A stretch of DNA of 64,000 bases from Pseudomicrostroma phylloplanum. Its lineage: Eukaryota > Basidiomycota > Exobasidiomycetes > Microstromatales. Each line of letters begins with the position of its first letter. The stretch's first letter is position 1. Under the pieces are notes generated by a model that had not been told where the DNA came from, did not search any database, and saw nothing but the letters and a program-made list of their open reading frames with translations. The stretch spans positions 1,798,001-1,862,000 of the forward strand of contig BCHS01000002.1 in NCBI GenBank assembly GCA_039545275.1, in the 5' to 3' direction. The position numbers and the translations under genes were made by a program. Below, one piece after another: positions 30,187 through 43,348 of this stretch.

Positions 30187-32874
30187 ATGCTGTCCAGAGG
30201 AGCTCTACGAGCTGTCCAGCCCGCCAGTCGGTGGCGGCTAGTGGTCCTCGCCTCGCAGATTGGGTACAGCAACGGAGCGACGAGATGTATAGCCACCTCG
30301 ACCTCGTCCGGCTCTTCAACGGGCTCTCCCACCTTGCTCCCGCGCCAAGTCGATCGCCTCGCACCTCCCAAGGTCCAGAAGTGGATCACCGACGCTCTGG
30401 AGACGATCAGCGACTCGGGTACGGGATCTTCAGAGTCAGAAGATCGCATCAAATTGAATCTGCTCCTCAGCAATGCGCAGAATCGGCGAGCTGCCTTTAG
30501 GCTGCAGGACTGGGACCGGCTGCAGGAGCTCCGCACGGAGAGGAGGCGGATTGGTAGGGAAAAGCAGACGGCAGAGATGCAAGCAAAGGAGCTACAAGGG
30601 CAGGTCACTGCTTTGATGAAGAGCAAAGGGTCCAAAGGTCCCGCCACGGGGGGTGGAGCAAAGCCAGAAAAGGATCAAGGGACAAGCTCATCTGCCAGTG
30701 TCCGTCGCGGAAATGGGGAGAGCCTCCTTGAGAAAGCTAGAGAGATGAGGGAGAGCGTCCTGAGAATAACAGAGGTGTACAGCTCTCTGTCAGAGGAGAT
30801 ACAGAAGCTGCTACTGCTCATGCCCAACAAGACGCACCCGGACGCGCCCATAGGTAGTGAGAGCTTTGCCAACATACACTCCTGCTACCTCGGGGCCGCT
30901 GCCTCTACTCTGCCAGATGGAGAGCGGAGAGCCTTTCAATCTGCTCACTCGTACCAAGAGCAGCAACGACCTCGGATGACGCTCAGTGATTGGGAAGAGG
31001 AGAGCAAGGCAGGAAGCACGTCCGGCTCATCAGAGCATGCGGTCGCAAGTGTAAGGGACCACGTCTCTCTGTCTTCGTCTCTGGAGCCGTCGGATGCGCT
31101 AGAAATCTCGGCCGGCCGTCTCGCTGCCGGGCCGAACTTTCCATACCTTGTGGGACAGCTTGCTCTCTTGGAGCAAGCTCTTCTTCGCATGTCCGTAGCC
31201 TACGCAATTGAGAGGGGCTTCCACCTCGTCTCACCGCCAATTGTAGTAAAGACAGATATCGCCGAGCGGTGTGGCTTCAATCCTCGAGGCGGTGAAGGTG
31301 GCCAGACCTACTTCGTCTCCTCTTCTTCGGCCTCGTCTGAGAACGACAAAGAGCTCTGTCTCGTCGGGACTGCCGAGATCTCACTCGCAGCTTTGGTCGC
31401 AGGCAGATCCTTCTCTAAATCGCAGCTCCCATTGAAGCTCCTTGCCGTCTCTCCTGCCTTCAGAGCTGAAGACGGGGGAAGAGGATCTCAAACGAAGGGC
31501 CTGTACAGACTACATCAATTTCAGAAAGCAGAGATGTACGTCGTTTGTGAGGCAAACGAAGGATCTAAGAGCTCAGTCGGAACGTCTTCGCCAGGAGAGT
31601 CCGAATTGGTGCTCGACTGTCTCCTGAGCATACAGCAGGAAGTGCTACAGTCATTGGGTCTGACGTACAGATGTCTGGACATGCCCACAGAAGAGTTGGG
31701 CGCGTCTGCCTTCCGCAAGTACGACATCGAGGCCTGGATGCCCGGTCGAGGGACGTGGGGCGAAGTGTCATCTGCGTCCGACTGTCTGGACTACCAGAGC
31801 GCTCGACTGCACATCCTGCACGATACGGACGAAGGAAAAGGCAAGTCACGCAAGGCGCAGCCGGCAGCGACCTTGAATGCCACTTTGTGCGCTACGCCAA
31901 GACTGATCATCAGTCTGCTAGAGCAGTACGGTGTGGATGAGCAAGCGCGGAAGATGAGGCTGCCGGACAGCCTCAAACCGCACTGGATTGGAGATGTCTC
32001 GCAGGTCCAGTGGGTCGCGACTGGGAGCGATACCTGGGCGAATCATGCAGACTTTGAATACACGCAAGATCGAGGCCTCTCCTCGACTCCTCGTGTAGGA
32101 AGTGATGGCAGGAGACAGCTGTCAACCTGGGCCAGGAATCCCCGCCCTTCTTCTCTCCGAATGGAACGTAGACACTTCTCTACCTCAAGACCCTCGAGAG
32201 CCCCATCAATGTACGATCAGCTACGCTCCCGCCTCAGTGCCCTCTCCGTCCGGACTGGAACAGATGTTGCATCTCTCTCGGCCTCCTTCTTCATCCTCCA
32301 CGAGATCACGGCTGTGTTGCCGCTCTTCTTCTTCTTCTACCTCTTTGGTCTCTTCGGAATTGGCGAAGGAATCTGTGCCTGGTTCACAGAAGCGGCTGGT
32401 ACTGCTGCCGAGGAGGATGCAGAGGGAGAGGGAGTCAAGGAGTCTGGCAGTGCTGTGTGGATCTGGAGACGCAAGATCGGCGAGTGGATGAGCGAGGGGT
32501 CTGCTCGAACAGAAAGGTACGCCCGACGCAAAGGCTGGTGGGGCTTTGAAAAGGGTAGTCATGAGCAGCCCTCGGCGAGCGAGCAAATCCGAGATGGCGC
32601 ACCATCAGTCGGAGCTCAGAGGACCGTAGTGGCAGGAGCATTTGCTAATGCCGTGGCGGCGTATGTTGTTACAAAGGTGAGTCGCGAAAGTATAAAGTAC
32701 ACGAGTAGGCGATGGAAGCGCGGGCCCTGACCCTTACTTGTGCCATCCCTCTTCTGACAGGCGCTCCTCGCCCCAAGACTGCTTCTGTCCTTCTATCTCT
32801 CGCCTGCATTTGCGAGAGGGATCTTTGAGCCGGTGAAGAGGTTCTTGAAGGGGCGGAAGATTGTAAAGAAGTGA
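30187..32874 (+). CDS. Mitochondrial seryl-tRNA synthetase fused in frame to a second mitochondrial membrane protein
   Basis: Exons 30187-32676 and 32761-32874 give 867 aa. Residues 1-30 look like a mitochondrial presequence (MLSRGALRAVQPASRWRL). A SerRS follows: coiled-coil tRNA arm, VGTAEISLAAL, class II motif 2 (FRAEDGG to GLYRLHQFQKAEMYVV, about 425-450) and motif 3 (LNATLCATPRLIISLLEQY, about 563-581). A normal SerRS should end near LRLPDSLKPHWIG-type sequence (about 600). Instead the frame continues without a stop into a basic Ser/Arg stretch with RRHFSTSRPSRAPS (about 661), a presequence-like cleavage pattern, then MYDQLRSRLSAL and a two-helix membrane protein (FFILHEITAVLPLFFFFYLF near 700, AGAFANAVAAYVVTKALLAP near 820), ending RFLKGRKIVKK. 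I see no canonical intron donor at the junction. The second part's family is not one I can name. Confidence 0.8.
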
Positions 32875-33052
32875 AAGGCAGAGCTTGAGCTTGGCAAGGT
32901 CTCTAGCCGGGGACCTGCTATACCAAGCCACCACCGATCCAGCTCATCTTCCCTGCTTGTGGTGCCCGACATAGTGATTTCCGCCCGTCTGTCGTCTCCA
33001 TCTCCATTTCTCCTGACATGCGAGCATCGTCGGTCCATTCCTGCCGCGTCCT

Positions 33053-33358
33053 CTACATGGCCTTAGCAGGCAGCTGAGTGAGGAGGATGCCAAAGCGCTT
33101 CTTGATGGTGACGCGGTGCTTTGAGAACTTGTCATCGGGCGAGAAGCGAGCTGAGCGGGGGAGGAAGCATGAAGAGGACATCTTTGGGTCAGAAGCGTGG
33201 TCCCAATGATGGTTGGTCTTCGAGTCTGCTCGCAGGTGCTGACTGCTAGCACACTACTCACCTGGGTGGGCGCTCTTTGTCATCTCTCCGGCGGGTGTGA
33301 CCTTCTTGAGTGTGTAGATTCGCTTGCCCGATGCGTCGACTGTGTACATGAGATGCAT
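33053..33358 (-). CDS. NOP10: Nop10, H/ACA snoRNP subunit
   Basis: A 64-aa gene in two exons (33262-33358, 33053-33150). Nop10 is a core subunit of box H/ACA RNPs that guide rRNA pseudouridylation; it binds Cbf5/dyskerin in the nucleolus. Exon 1 encodes [20 protein letters not shown] and the [12 protein letters not shown] block; splicing across a GTGAGT...CAG intron restores [16 protein letters not shown], followed by [13 protein letters not shown] and a short tail LPAKAM. That is essentially the full Nop10 consensus and the usual length. The gene is divergent from RPS20, with a 365 bp shared upstream region. Exon phases agree (32 codons plus one base, then two bases). Confidence 0.95.
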
Positions 33359-33723
33359 CTTGGCTGGTATGTGGGTGTGTAGGGATACGATGTGACGATG
33401 GTGGTGACTGTGATGCTGATTGGTACGACTCGAGATTGATCGTTGCAGCAGCCAAGCTTCGTCCTGTCCTTCCTTCTCGCCTTGCTTCCGGCGGAGGGGC
33501 AAAGTGAAATTCCCTTCCTGGCGGCCCTCGAGTCTTCGGCTCCGCGCTGATGTCCAGAGCGGAGTCTGAAGTACCGCCCGCGGCCGTGGCTGCGAGGCTC
33601 GCCCCCCGCCGTTTTTCTTCTTCGCCTCGGCGCCTGGTATCCTCCTCTTCCCTCTACACACACACCCACTCAACTCTCACCTCACCCTCACTTCCTCCTC
33701 GGTCACCGCTGACTCCAGACAAG
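33359..33723. promoter_or_regulatory. Divergent promoter, NOP10 / RPS20
   Basis: 365 bp between two ribosome-related starts. The RPS20 side ends in a CT/CA-rich leader typical of ribosomal protein genes. The string GCCCTCGAGTC at 33524-33534 has a near copy in the RPL28/RPS29 promoter (54841-54851). Confidence 0.55.
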
Positions 33724-34226
33724 ATGAGCTACGTCGCCAAGGACAAGGATGTTGACGCATCCGCCCCCTCTGCCAAGATCCACCGAATCCGCATCACCCT
33801 CACCTCGCGAAACGTAAAGAACCTCGAAAAGGTATGCAACGACCTCATCTCCCGATCAAAGGACAAGCAGCTCCGAACCAAGGGACCCGTAAGGCTCCCT
33901 ACCAAGGTCCTCACCCACGTCACCAGGAAGTCGCCCTGTGGTGAGGGTTCCAAGACTTGGGACAGGTTCGAGATGAGGATCCACAAGAGGCTCATCGACC
34001 TGCACTCTCCCTCGGAGATTGTCAAGCAGATCGTGAGTATCGGCAGAGCAGACAGGGGGAAAGAGAGGAAAAGACAGGGCCGAGTGATGAATGTGACGAA
34101 GGGAACTCAGGCAGGAAGCGAACAGCGACTAATCATCCACCTTCCCCCACGCCATTGCCTCTACAGACCTCCATCTCTCTCGAGCCCGGAGTCGAGGTTG
34201 AGGTCACCATTCTCTCCACCAACTAA
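33724..34226 (+). CDS. RPS20: 40S ribosomal protein uS10 (S20)
   Basis: Two exons, 33724-34032 and 34167-34226, give 122 aa, the usual length for eukaryotic uS10, a protein of the 40S head. Recognisable blocks are [40 protein letters not shown], and [20 protein letters not shown]. Exon 2 adds [19 protein letters not shown], the conserved C-terminus. The 134 bp intron is GTGAGT...ACAG with a CTAAT branch-site candidate. The longer open frame upstream of 33724 lacks ribosomal sequence and is leader. Confidence 0.97.
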
Positions 34227-35235
34227 GCCTCTCGTCTAGAGAAGCCCCTGCACAATCAAAACCCTCTTCTCCCGCTCTCAATGGACGATGCCCACTCCGA
34301 CGTCCAGCACTTCCAGATCCGTTCACTCTGATTTGGACTTCAACGAGGCATCAATACAAGGAGAGGTCAGAGATCGTGCAAGGGTAGAGGTGTTCCTCTT
34401 TAGTTGTCTTTACGTTTCAGCGGAGGGTGGTTTACATGTAGATTCGGCGTAGAGGAAGGACGCAAGGCGAATAGCTGGATGGGGCGTTGGATATGACGAT
34501 CCTCATGGCTGTTGGCTCGCTTCTTCTGCATCAAAACAATGGCATACCATTCCCGTTTCCCTCAACCTCCTGCAAAGAGTGAACGTATGTGTGCGTCCTC
34601 ATCTCCCGTGTGAACGACTTACTTTATCAGCGTGAGGTACCTCTAAGCACATCGCCAAAGAACGGATAGAACGAACAGATGAAATGAGCCAATGGACTAG
34701 ATGTAATTTCACGCCCTCTTGCTTGCAAAGCAGGGCAAGGAGCAGAGGACAGGACGAGAAGCGAGAGACGAAAGCAAAGTCGAGGTAGTTGGAGAAGAGG
34801 GGGTTAGAAAAGTCGAGCATGATGTGAAGACGAAGTGCAGGAGCAAGTGGATGAATGAGGGGAGTGGAAGACAACAACGGACATTGAGGCAAAAGTGTGT
34901 GGACGGGGAGACAGGGAGCAGTGTAGCAGAAGAAACCGGTCGAGAGGCTTGAGTGTGAATCTGAGGTTGGATATACTTGCGCTTGTTCGTCTGACAATAG
35001 TCGACGTGGCGCACATGATTGGGGTTTGGTTTGCCTTGGTGCAGATATAGGCAGTGTGCTGAAGGGTCGGTCGGTGTCTCGCCTGGCGACCACAGATCGA
35101 GCGAGGGGTGCATGGGCAGACGTAAGAGATGGTGCTCTGAAGAGCTCGGGCGGGACATCGAGCGATGGAGAGGTCTGATCAGAGTCGAGGCTGGCCGGGA
35201 AGACTCCTCTCTGGGGGTATCTTGAAGGTGGATCT
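34227..35235. other. Convergent intergenic region, RPS20 / polo kinase
   Basis: 1009 bp between two 3' ends. Open frames on the minus strand (up to 176 codons, His/Ser/Pro-rich) look like chance frames or the 3' UTR of the kinase gene. I see no supported gene, tRNA or repeat. Confidence 0.5.
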
Positions 35236-38200
35236 TCACTTGTTTACGACAGTCCTCGAAGCACCACTGCTGGCCGTGCTGCTCGCTGCGCTGCTGACGC
35301 TCGTGCTCCTGGGCAGCATCGTCGAGCCAGCCGGGGCCAGCGTGGCAGATGGGGCAGCGCCGACCTTGGTCGAAGCAGTAGAGGCTGACCTTGCCCCAGC
35401 TGTTGCTGACGCAACACTGCTGCTGGCAGAGGCCGAGACAGCTGCGCTAGTGACCGTCGTTGCCAGGACGTCTCGGCAGTACTTGAGTCGCTTGAGCATG
35501 TTGCGCACCGTCCTCCTCTCCAGCGGCGTCGTGATACGCATGCCCACCTCTGCCAGGGTCAGACCAGCAGCAGAAGCCTCGGCCAGAGCCTGACTCTCCT
35601 GCAGCGACCTCTCAGGGTGTGAGATGGCGATGATATCGGTGAGGTAGTAAGAGCACATCACTTGCTGCCCGCCCGTCGTCTCGGTAGGCGGAATCATCGA
35701 GACGATCAGCCCGTCTGCGGAGAGGAAGACCTTGGCGTGGTCGTAGAAGTTGAACTGCACCGTGCCCGTAGAGAGACGGAAGACGATGGCTTGCTGACAG
35801 CGGTACCACTTGTGCACAAAGGCCATGCCGCTCTCAATTGCCAAATCGCGGAAAGTCAACGGGCTGTTGGCACCGTAAAGGCGGTCCATGATCTCTTGCT
35901 CGAAGAAGCGGAGGATCTTGACCTTGGGCTGGAGCTCAGTGGCGTACGGCACTTGGCTCTCGTCCTTCAGATCCATTGACTTGGGATAACCAGCAAAGTT
36001 GAAGTTGTAGCAGCTGAGCTCGCCAGTCGCGGCTGCTGTGCCGGTGCTCTTTACAGCAGGGTTCGATCTGGATAGAGCACCCCTCTTGGCACTGGCAATG
36101 TAGTCGCAGTGTGTGCGAGAGCAGTTGATGCTGAGGCTCGTTGAGTCGCGGAAGTATACGCCTACACTTCCATCACTCAGCGCATAGCCAAGGCCGTACT
36201 TTTCAGAGTGGTCCAGCCATGAGATGACAAAGACCTTTGGGCTTTCTGCTTGAGGTTCATCAAAGTACACCTTGTCACCGGAGGCATCGAGTGGCTGATA
36301 GTCCATTCCGGCAGCGGCGGCCTGGATGGCCTCAGAGAGGTAGTGCGTCATGCTCTCGATGGTGGAAGCTTTGGCAGGCGGTGGGCGAACAAAGTTGCTG
36401 CTGGGAACGCCCTCCTCGTCACTCGATGGAGCCGTCGGGGACCTAGCAGAAGGGACATTGCTACCGCTAGTGCCAGAGTTGCCGGCTACCAAACGAGCCT
36501 TCTGGCCCAACATTCTCCGCTCTTCGGCTTCTCCACCCTCAGCTGCCAGGCCGCTTGATCCGAGGCCGGATCCTCCAAGCGCGTTGGCGGCTCGCCTCGC
36601 CGAAGGAGGGGCCATGCCACGGGCAGGAGGAGAAGGGTGAGCGTTCTCCTTGTCAAATGTAGCGAGGGGGGTGACTTTGCTGCTGTTGACGCTACCGTTG
36701 CTGCCACTCTTTGTGACAGCTCCCGTGGCAATCTTCTGCCCTGATTGAGCTCTGCTGATGCCGAGGGTCTGGAATTGGCGTGCGAGAGCAGCACCGCTCG
36801 ACTTTTGTGACGCAGAGGCCATAGGTGCCTTGACAAGAGGTTGACGACTGGCCTTGAGCAGGGTAGAAATGGGACTGGCGGGCTGGATTGCTTGCTGGAA
36901 CTCCCTGTCCATCTTCTCCCTCTCTGCCTCCAGAGCTTCCTGATGTCTGAGCTCCTCCCTGGCGTCAATCTCCTGGTCTTCCTCATCGAGCAGGTCGTCA
37001 GCGTTGGGGTTCCAAGCACTCCGTTGCTTGACGAGAGCAAAGTTGCGGGCATTGTCACCGACGGTGAGGGGGAGAGTGAGGCGAGGCTCGCTGACGGTAG
37101 CCTGCATGGGAATGTAGATGGGAATGGCGCCGCAAGTGAACCATGGATGGTTCATGATCTCAATGAGACTGGGGCGGTCAGAGGGCTTGGGTGCAAGGAT
37201 CTTAGTAATCAAGTCCTCTGCCTCTACTAGCAGCTCTGCCTCGGCTGGGATGTGATAGTCGTTCTTCTTGATCTTGGTGTAGATCTCTTGAATGTTCGAT
37301 GTCTGGAAGGGAGGCTTACCGACCAGCATCGTGTAGAGGATGACTCCCACCGACCAGACATCAACCTCGAAGCTGTGGCCTTCACCATCGTCATACAGCA
37401 CTTCAGGCGCGATGTAGTTGGGTGTACCGCAGACCGTCTTCTTGCGCTCGCCTTGGTCCTTGAGTAGAGCAGCCAAGCCAAAGTCTCCGATCTTGACGTT
37501 CATGTCCTCGTCAAGGAAGATGTTACCCAGTTTCAGATCACGGTGAATGATATTGCTGGTATGCATCCCTTGGCATCCAGCCAGAATCTGGACCATGAAG
37601 TATCGGGCCTCAGCGTCAAGGTACCTTCCTCGCCTTTTGACCATGTCATTCATGGACTGATGGTCAGGGGCGACGACACGTCAGAGCGTCAGTCAAAGGT
37701 CTTGACAAGCCGAGGCCGGGTGTGTCTCCCGCAAGTGTGACTCACCCCTGCCTTGCACAGCTCCAGCCGGAAGTACACATGCTCGTCATCTTCAAACGTG
37801 TCTTCCATCCTCACGACGTTTGGGTGTTTCAGCGACGAGTGAATCATGATCTCGGCAAGGATCTACATCCGGAGAGCAATAGTGGGAATCGTTAGCTGAC
37901 GACCTCCAGGAGGGCTCGTCGCGTATTACTCACCTTCGACCGGGCCTTCTTCGACTGCAGATGCTTCTTTGCAATGACCTTGAATGCCCTCATCTCTCCC
38001 CGAGCATTTTGAGCGTCGTACACTCGCGCGAAGCCGCCCTGCAAGGAAGAACAAGACGATCGTGAGCTGACATGCCTTTGTCGATACATACGCGGTGATA
38101 CTCACTGAGCCCAAGAGCTTACCCCTCGCCCACCTGGTTCCCTGCTCGTCGACGATGATCTCCGGTGGATCTGGCAGGTTGATGGGCTTCTCCTGTACCT

Positions 38201-38375
38201 TCTTCTTGTCCTTGGGCTTATCTACCACGGGCCTGTTTGCTGTCGTGGCTGATGTGGGCGCCATTGTTGTCGTCTCTTTTCTGCGCGTGGGTGACCGTTG
38301 AGCGTAGGTGCGCCGTCTAGCATCCATGGAGGATGGTCCGGAGAGAGCCGGGGCAGCTTCGTACGTAGCGGCCAT
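35236..38375 (-). CDS. Polo-like kinase (Cdc5/Plo1/PLK1)
   Basis: Four exons (38106-38375, 37934-38038, 37746-37862, 35236-37656) give 970 aa. Polo kinases drive mitotic entry, spindle function and cytokinesis. Splicing rebuilds the Gly loop (KLLGS-GGFARVYDAQN) and the VAIK-type lysine (AFKVIAKKHL); exon 3 gives HPNVVRMEDTFEDDEHVYF. The catalytic loop is HRDLKLGNIFLD, the metal-binding motif DFGLAALL, and the activation loop KKTVCGTPNYIAPEVL, whose Thr is the usual activating site. The C-terminal third has tandem polo boxes: WLDHSEKYGLGYALSDGSVG with YFRDSTSLSIN, then VHKWYRCQQAIVFRLSTG and QFNFYDHAKVFLSADG. A long Ser/Ala-rich linker and an Ala/Ser-rich tail explain the size, larger than yeast Cdc5. 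The start ATG is followed by a 90-codon first exon rich in basic residues. Confidence 0.95.
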
Positions 38376-40350
38376 GTCGACTGATGGTCAATGTGACAGC
38401 CTGATGTCGGTTTCGACGTTCTTCTCTTGATTCTCGAGATGGAGGAAGGTCGTCGCCGTGAGCAATGAGCACGCCGTGCTTGGTTGGTCGGTGGGTGTTG
38501 CCTTGCAAACGCGGTGTTGAGGTGTCACGATTAGCCCGATCGAGTGGTAGCGATGATGCCGGCTGGATCGCAACGGCTTTCTAGACGACGATGGTGACAG
38601 TGAAGGCTTGCACTGGGCAACGATGATGGTTTCGTGAGGGGACACAGTCAGTATAGGGTGGGCAGGGACGAGTTCTGGTGCGGGGATACGAAACAGGCAG
38701 GCTCGGGTCGGCGAGGGTCTGTCATTCAACTTGAGGCTTGGAATTTGACGTGTAGGTCACGAGTGTGTTTCTCTCGCCTGCCTCGGCCCGCCCCTCGCGT
38801 GCGCCTTTCCGCCGTTCCGTTCCTCGTTCCTTGGCACAGCACAACACCCTCACTCCTCCTCGTCACAACGGCATGTGCATCGCAGGCAATGATCATTGTT
38901 CGAGGAACGACCACAATCAGTACGGTGGTTCTTTCCTTTCTCTCCATCGAAGGGGCTCTGCTTTCTCACAGGAGCAAACACGTCCGCCTTGCTCTGATAC
39001 GCTAGTACGGTGCTGATGGCCTACTCGCGCCAATACCTCCAGCAGTGAGAATGCTACATCCGTGGACCTTCTGCCTTCCCCTGGGCTTGTCCGTCACGCC
39101 TGGTATGGCACGCTATCGACTTCACTCGGAAAGCATGGCCGGAAGTCCAACTCAAGATGGTCTCCTACTTCGTCGCCGAACGTCGCCAATTCAGCTCTTT
39201 CCGGAGTCCCGGCCACGCAGGCTGCATATGACTTTCCCAAGCCTCTTGCCCAAGCGACTCGGTATGGTCCGACGGAGGGCAAGAAGAGGTGCCAAGATCC
39301 GCTGTGCAGTACGGCCCGGTCGAATGCGTCACGAGCTTGAGGTGATTAGGTTTCTGTCCTGCCGTGATGCCGTCCAGCCGTCCAGCCGCGCTCTCGCCGG
39401 GACCCTTTGGCAGGCTGGAAGATGTCAAGAGGCGTTTTGTGTTGCAGCAGATATTTCGTCCTGCTTGGCCGCCTCGCTGTTATGCCACCCACCCTCCGCC
39501 GGCGGGAAGGGCCAGGCAAAGGGGAGAAGGAGAGCGTTGTGTATGCGTGTGTGATGGCATCCAGCCAGCCACATCAGAAGCCGCCGCCTGTGACTTTTCT
39601 GCTCCGGGGCAGAACTGCAGTCTTGCCCACGCGAGTCCGCCAACCCAAACCCTGCAGCTCTTTGCGCCGGCTTTTATGCCACCTCTGCCTTGACGGGCCC
39701 TCTGAGATGCCGCATCGATGTCGTGCCCAAGGTAAACAGCGGTGGATCGAAGTGGGAAAAAGAAGAGATAGGCATCCATGTCTGGTGGTGGTCCAGCGGC
39801 TACGACAGAGTTGGGTAGCAGACGTCACATTCCCTGCATTCGTCACTCTGTGCCTGAGAGAAGCATGGCAGGGCGGGTCTCCCTGCTTGTACTGCCTGGC
39901 TGGCCGGGCTGTGTGAACCCCAGGCGAGGCGGATTGACAACAACACGGACCAGCATCTCGCCTCGCGCGCAGTTCAGTCTCCGCCCATGGACGCCCGACA
40001 CCGCTCCTGCGTGGCCCCTCCTCTGGCCCCTCCCCGATGCTCTCCTGGTCTCCTTTTCGCTGTTGACCACCACCGCTCCCTGCCCATCGTACCACTTCTT
40101 TCATCACATTCGCTCCCCCTTTGGTCCCGACGAATCACCCCAGTCTCCTTGTATCTCCGTGGAAGAGGCGAGCAGCACCTACCAAGCACCTTCGCAAAGG
40201 CACTCCCGTCCCTCGTTGTCCCTTCTTTTGCAAGCCGACCTTCCTCCCCTCAGTCCCACAAACTTCGCACAACACCAACACCAACACTCAAAGTCTCTTC
40301 TTCGTTTTCCTTTTCTCTCCTGATATACTGCATCTCATAAGCCTTCCATC
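38376..40350. promoter_or_regulatory. 2 kb divergent intergenic region, polo kinase / GFA1
   Basis: 1975 bp upstream of both genes. The GFA1-proximal 350 bp are CT- and CA-rich, as in a fungal 5' leader. Frames of up to about 180 codons occur on both strands but are Arg/Pro/Cys-rich without recognisable domains. I see no supported gene; an unannotated leader exon or non-coding RNA cannot be excluded. Confidence 0.45.
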
Positions 40351-42866
<2,516 letters not shown>

Positions 42867-43348
42867 GGCTGAGCACTGAATAGTAATGAGATTCATGTGT
42901 GGCCAGAATCAAACGCGGACGTCTTCGGCTCGAGCGAGGATGCTCCCAACCGGTCGGGTCATCTTCATCTCCCCACCCATACGTCGCTGAGTGTCTTTTG
43001 CTCGCCTCTGGCCTCAAGACGGGCCCTTCTGAGATTTCGTCCTTTGGAGCATCGATGTGGCCTCTGTTCTCTCCCTCTGTTTGTCTTCGACCGCTTTCTT
43101 TTTCCCTGGACAGAACTGCGTTCCCCTCCAATTAGACGTCCCCAGATCCCCTCTTGTGTGTGCCCTTCTCCGCTCGATGGTCGATTCTAGCGCAAGTGTT
43201 GGTTTCGGGGCAGCCGAGCACCGAGTGTGTTGATGTTTTGAACCCCGCCCCTGATCTTGTCTTCCGATCTGCGTGCGTCCATCCCACTTCCGTCTCTGCT
43301 ACCATCGTCGCACCGCTACGTCGGCACACTGTACATCGATCTACAGCC
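42867..43348. other. Intergenic: GFA1 3' region and promoter of the Nur1-like gene
   Basis: 482 bp between same-strand genes. CT-rich toward the next start. The frame upstream of 43349 is open but its first residues show no family features. I see nothing else. Confidence 0.45.

Noticed and set aside
32094..32112. Possible tiny GT...AG intron between the SerRS and membrane-protein parts
   Set aside because: At under 20 bp it is too short to be spliced, and its donor is unlike the others in the window.
34084..34090. GTGATGA, a perfect snoRNA C box, inside the RPS20 intron
   Set aside because: No CTGA D box or terminal stem follows within the intron; the CTAAT downstream is better explained as the branch site.
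39045..40107. Several frames of 120-180 codons in the polo kinase/GFA1 gap
   Set aside because: Overlapping on both strands, rich in Arg, Cys and Pro, with no domain; typical chance frames in GC-rich DNA.
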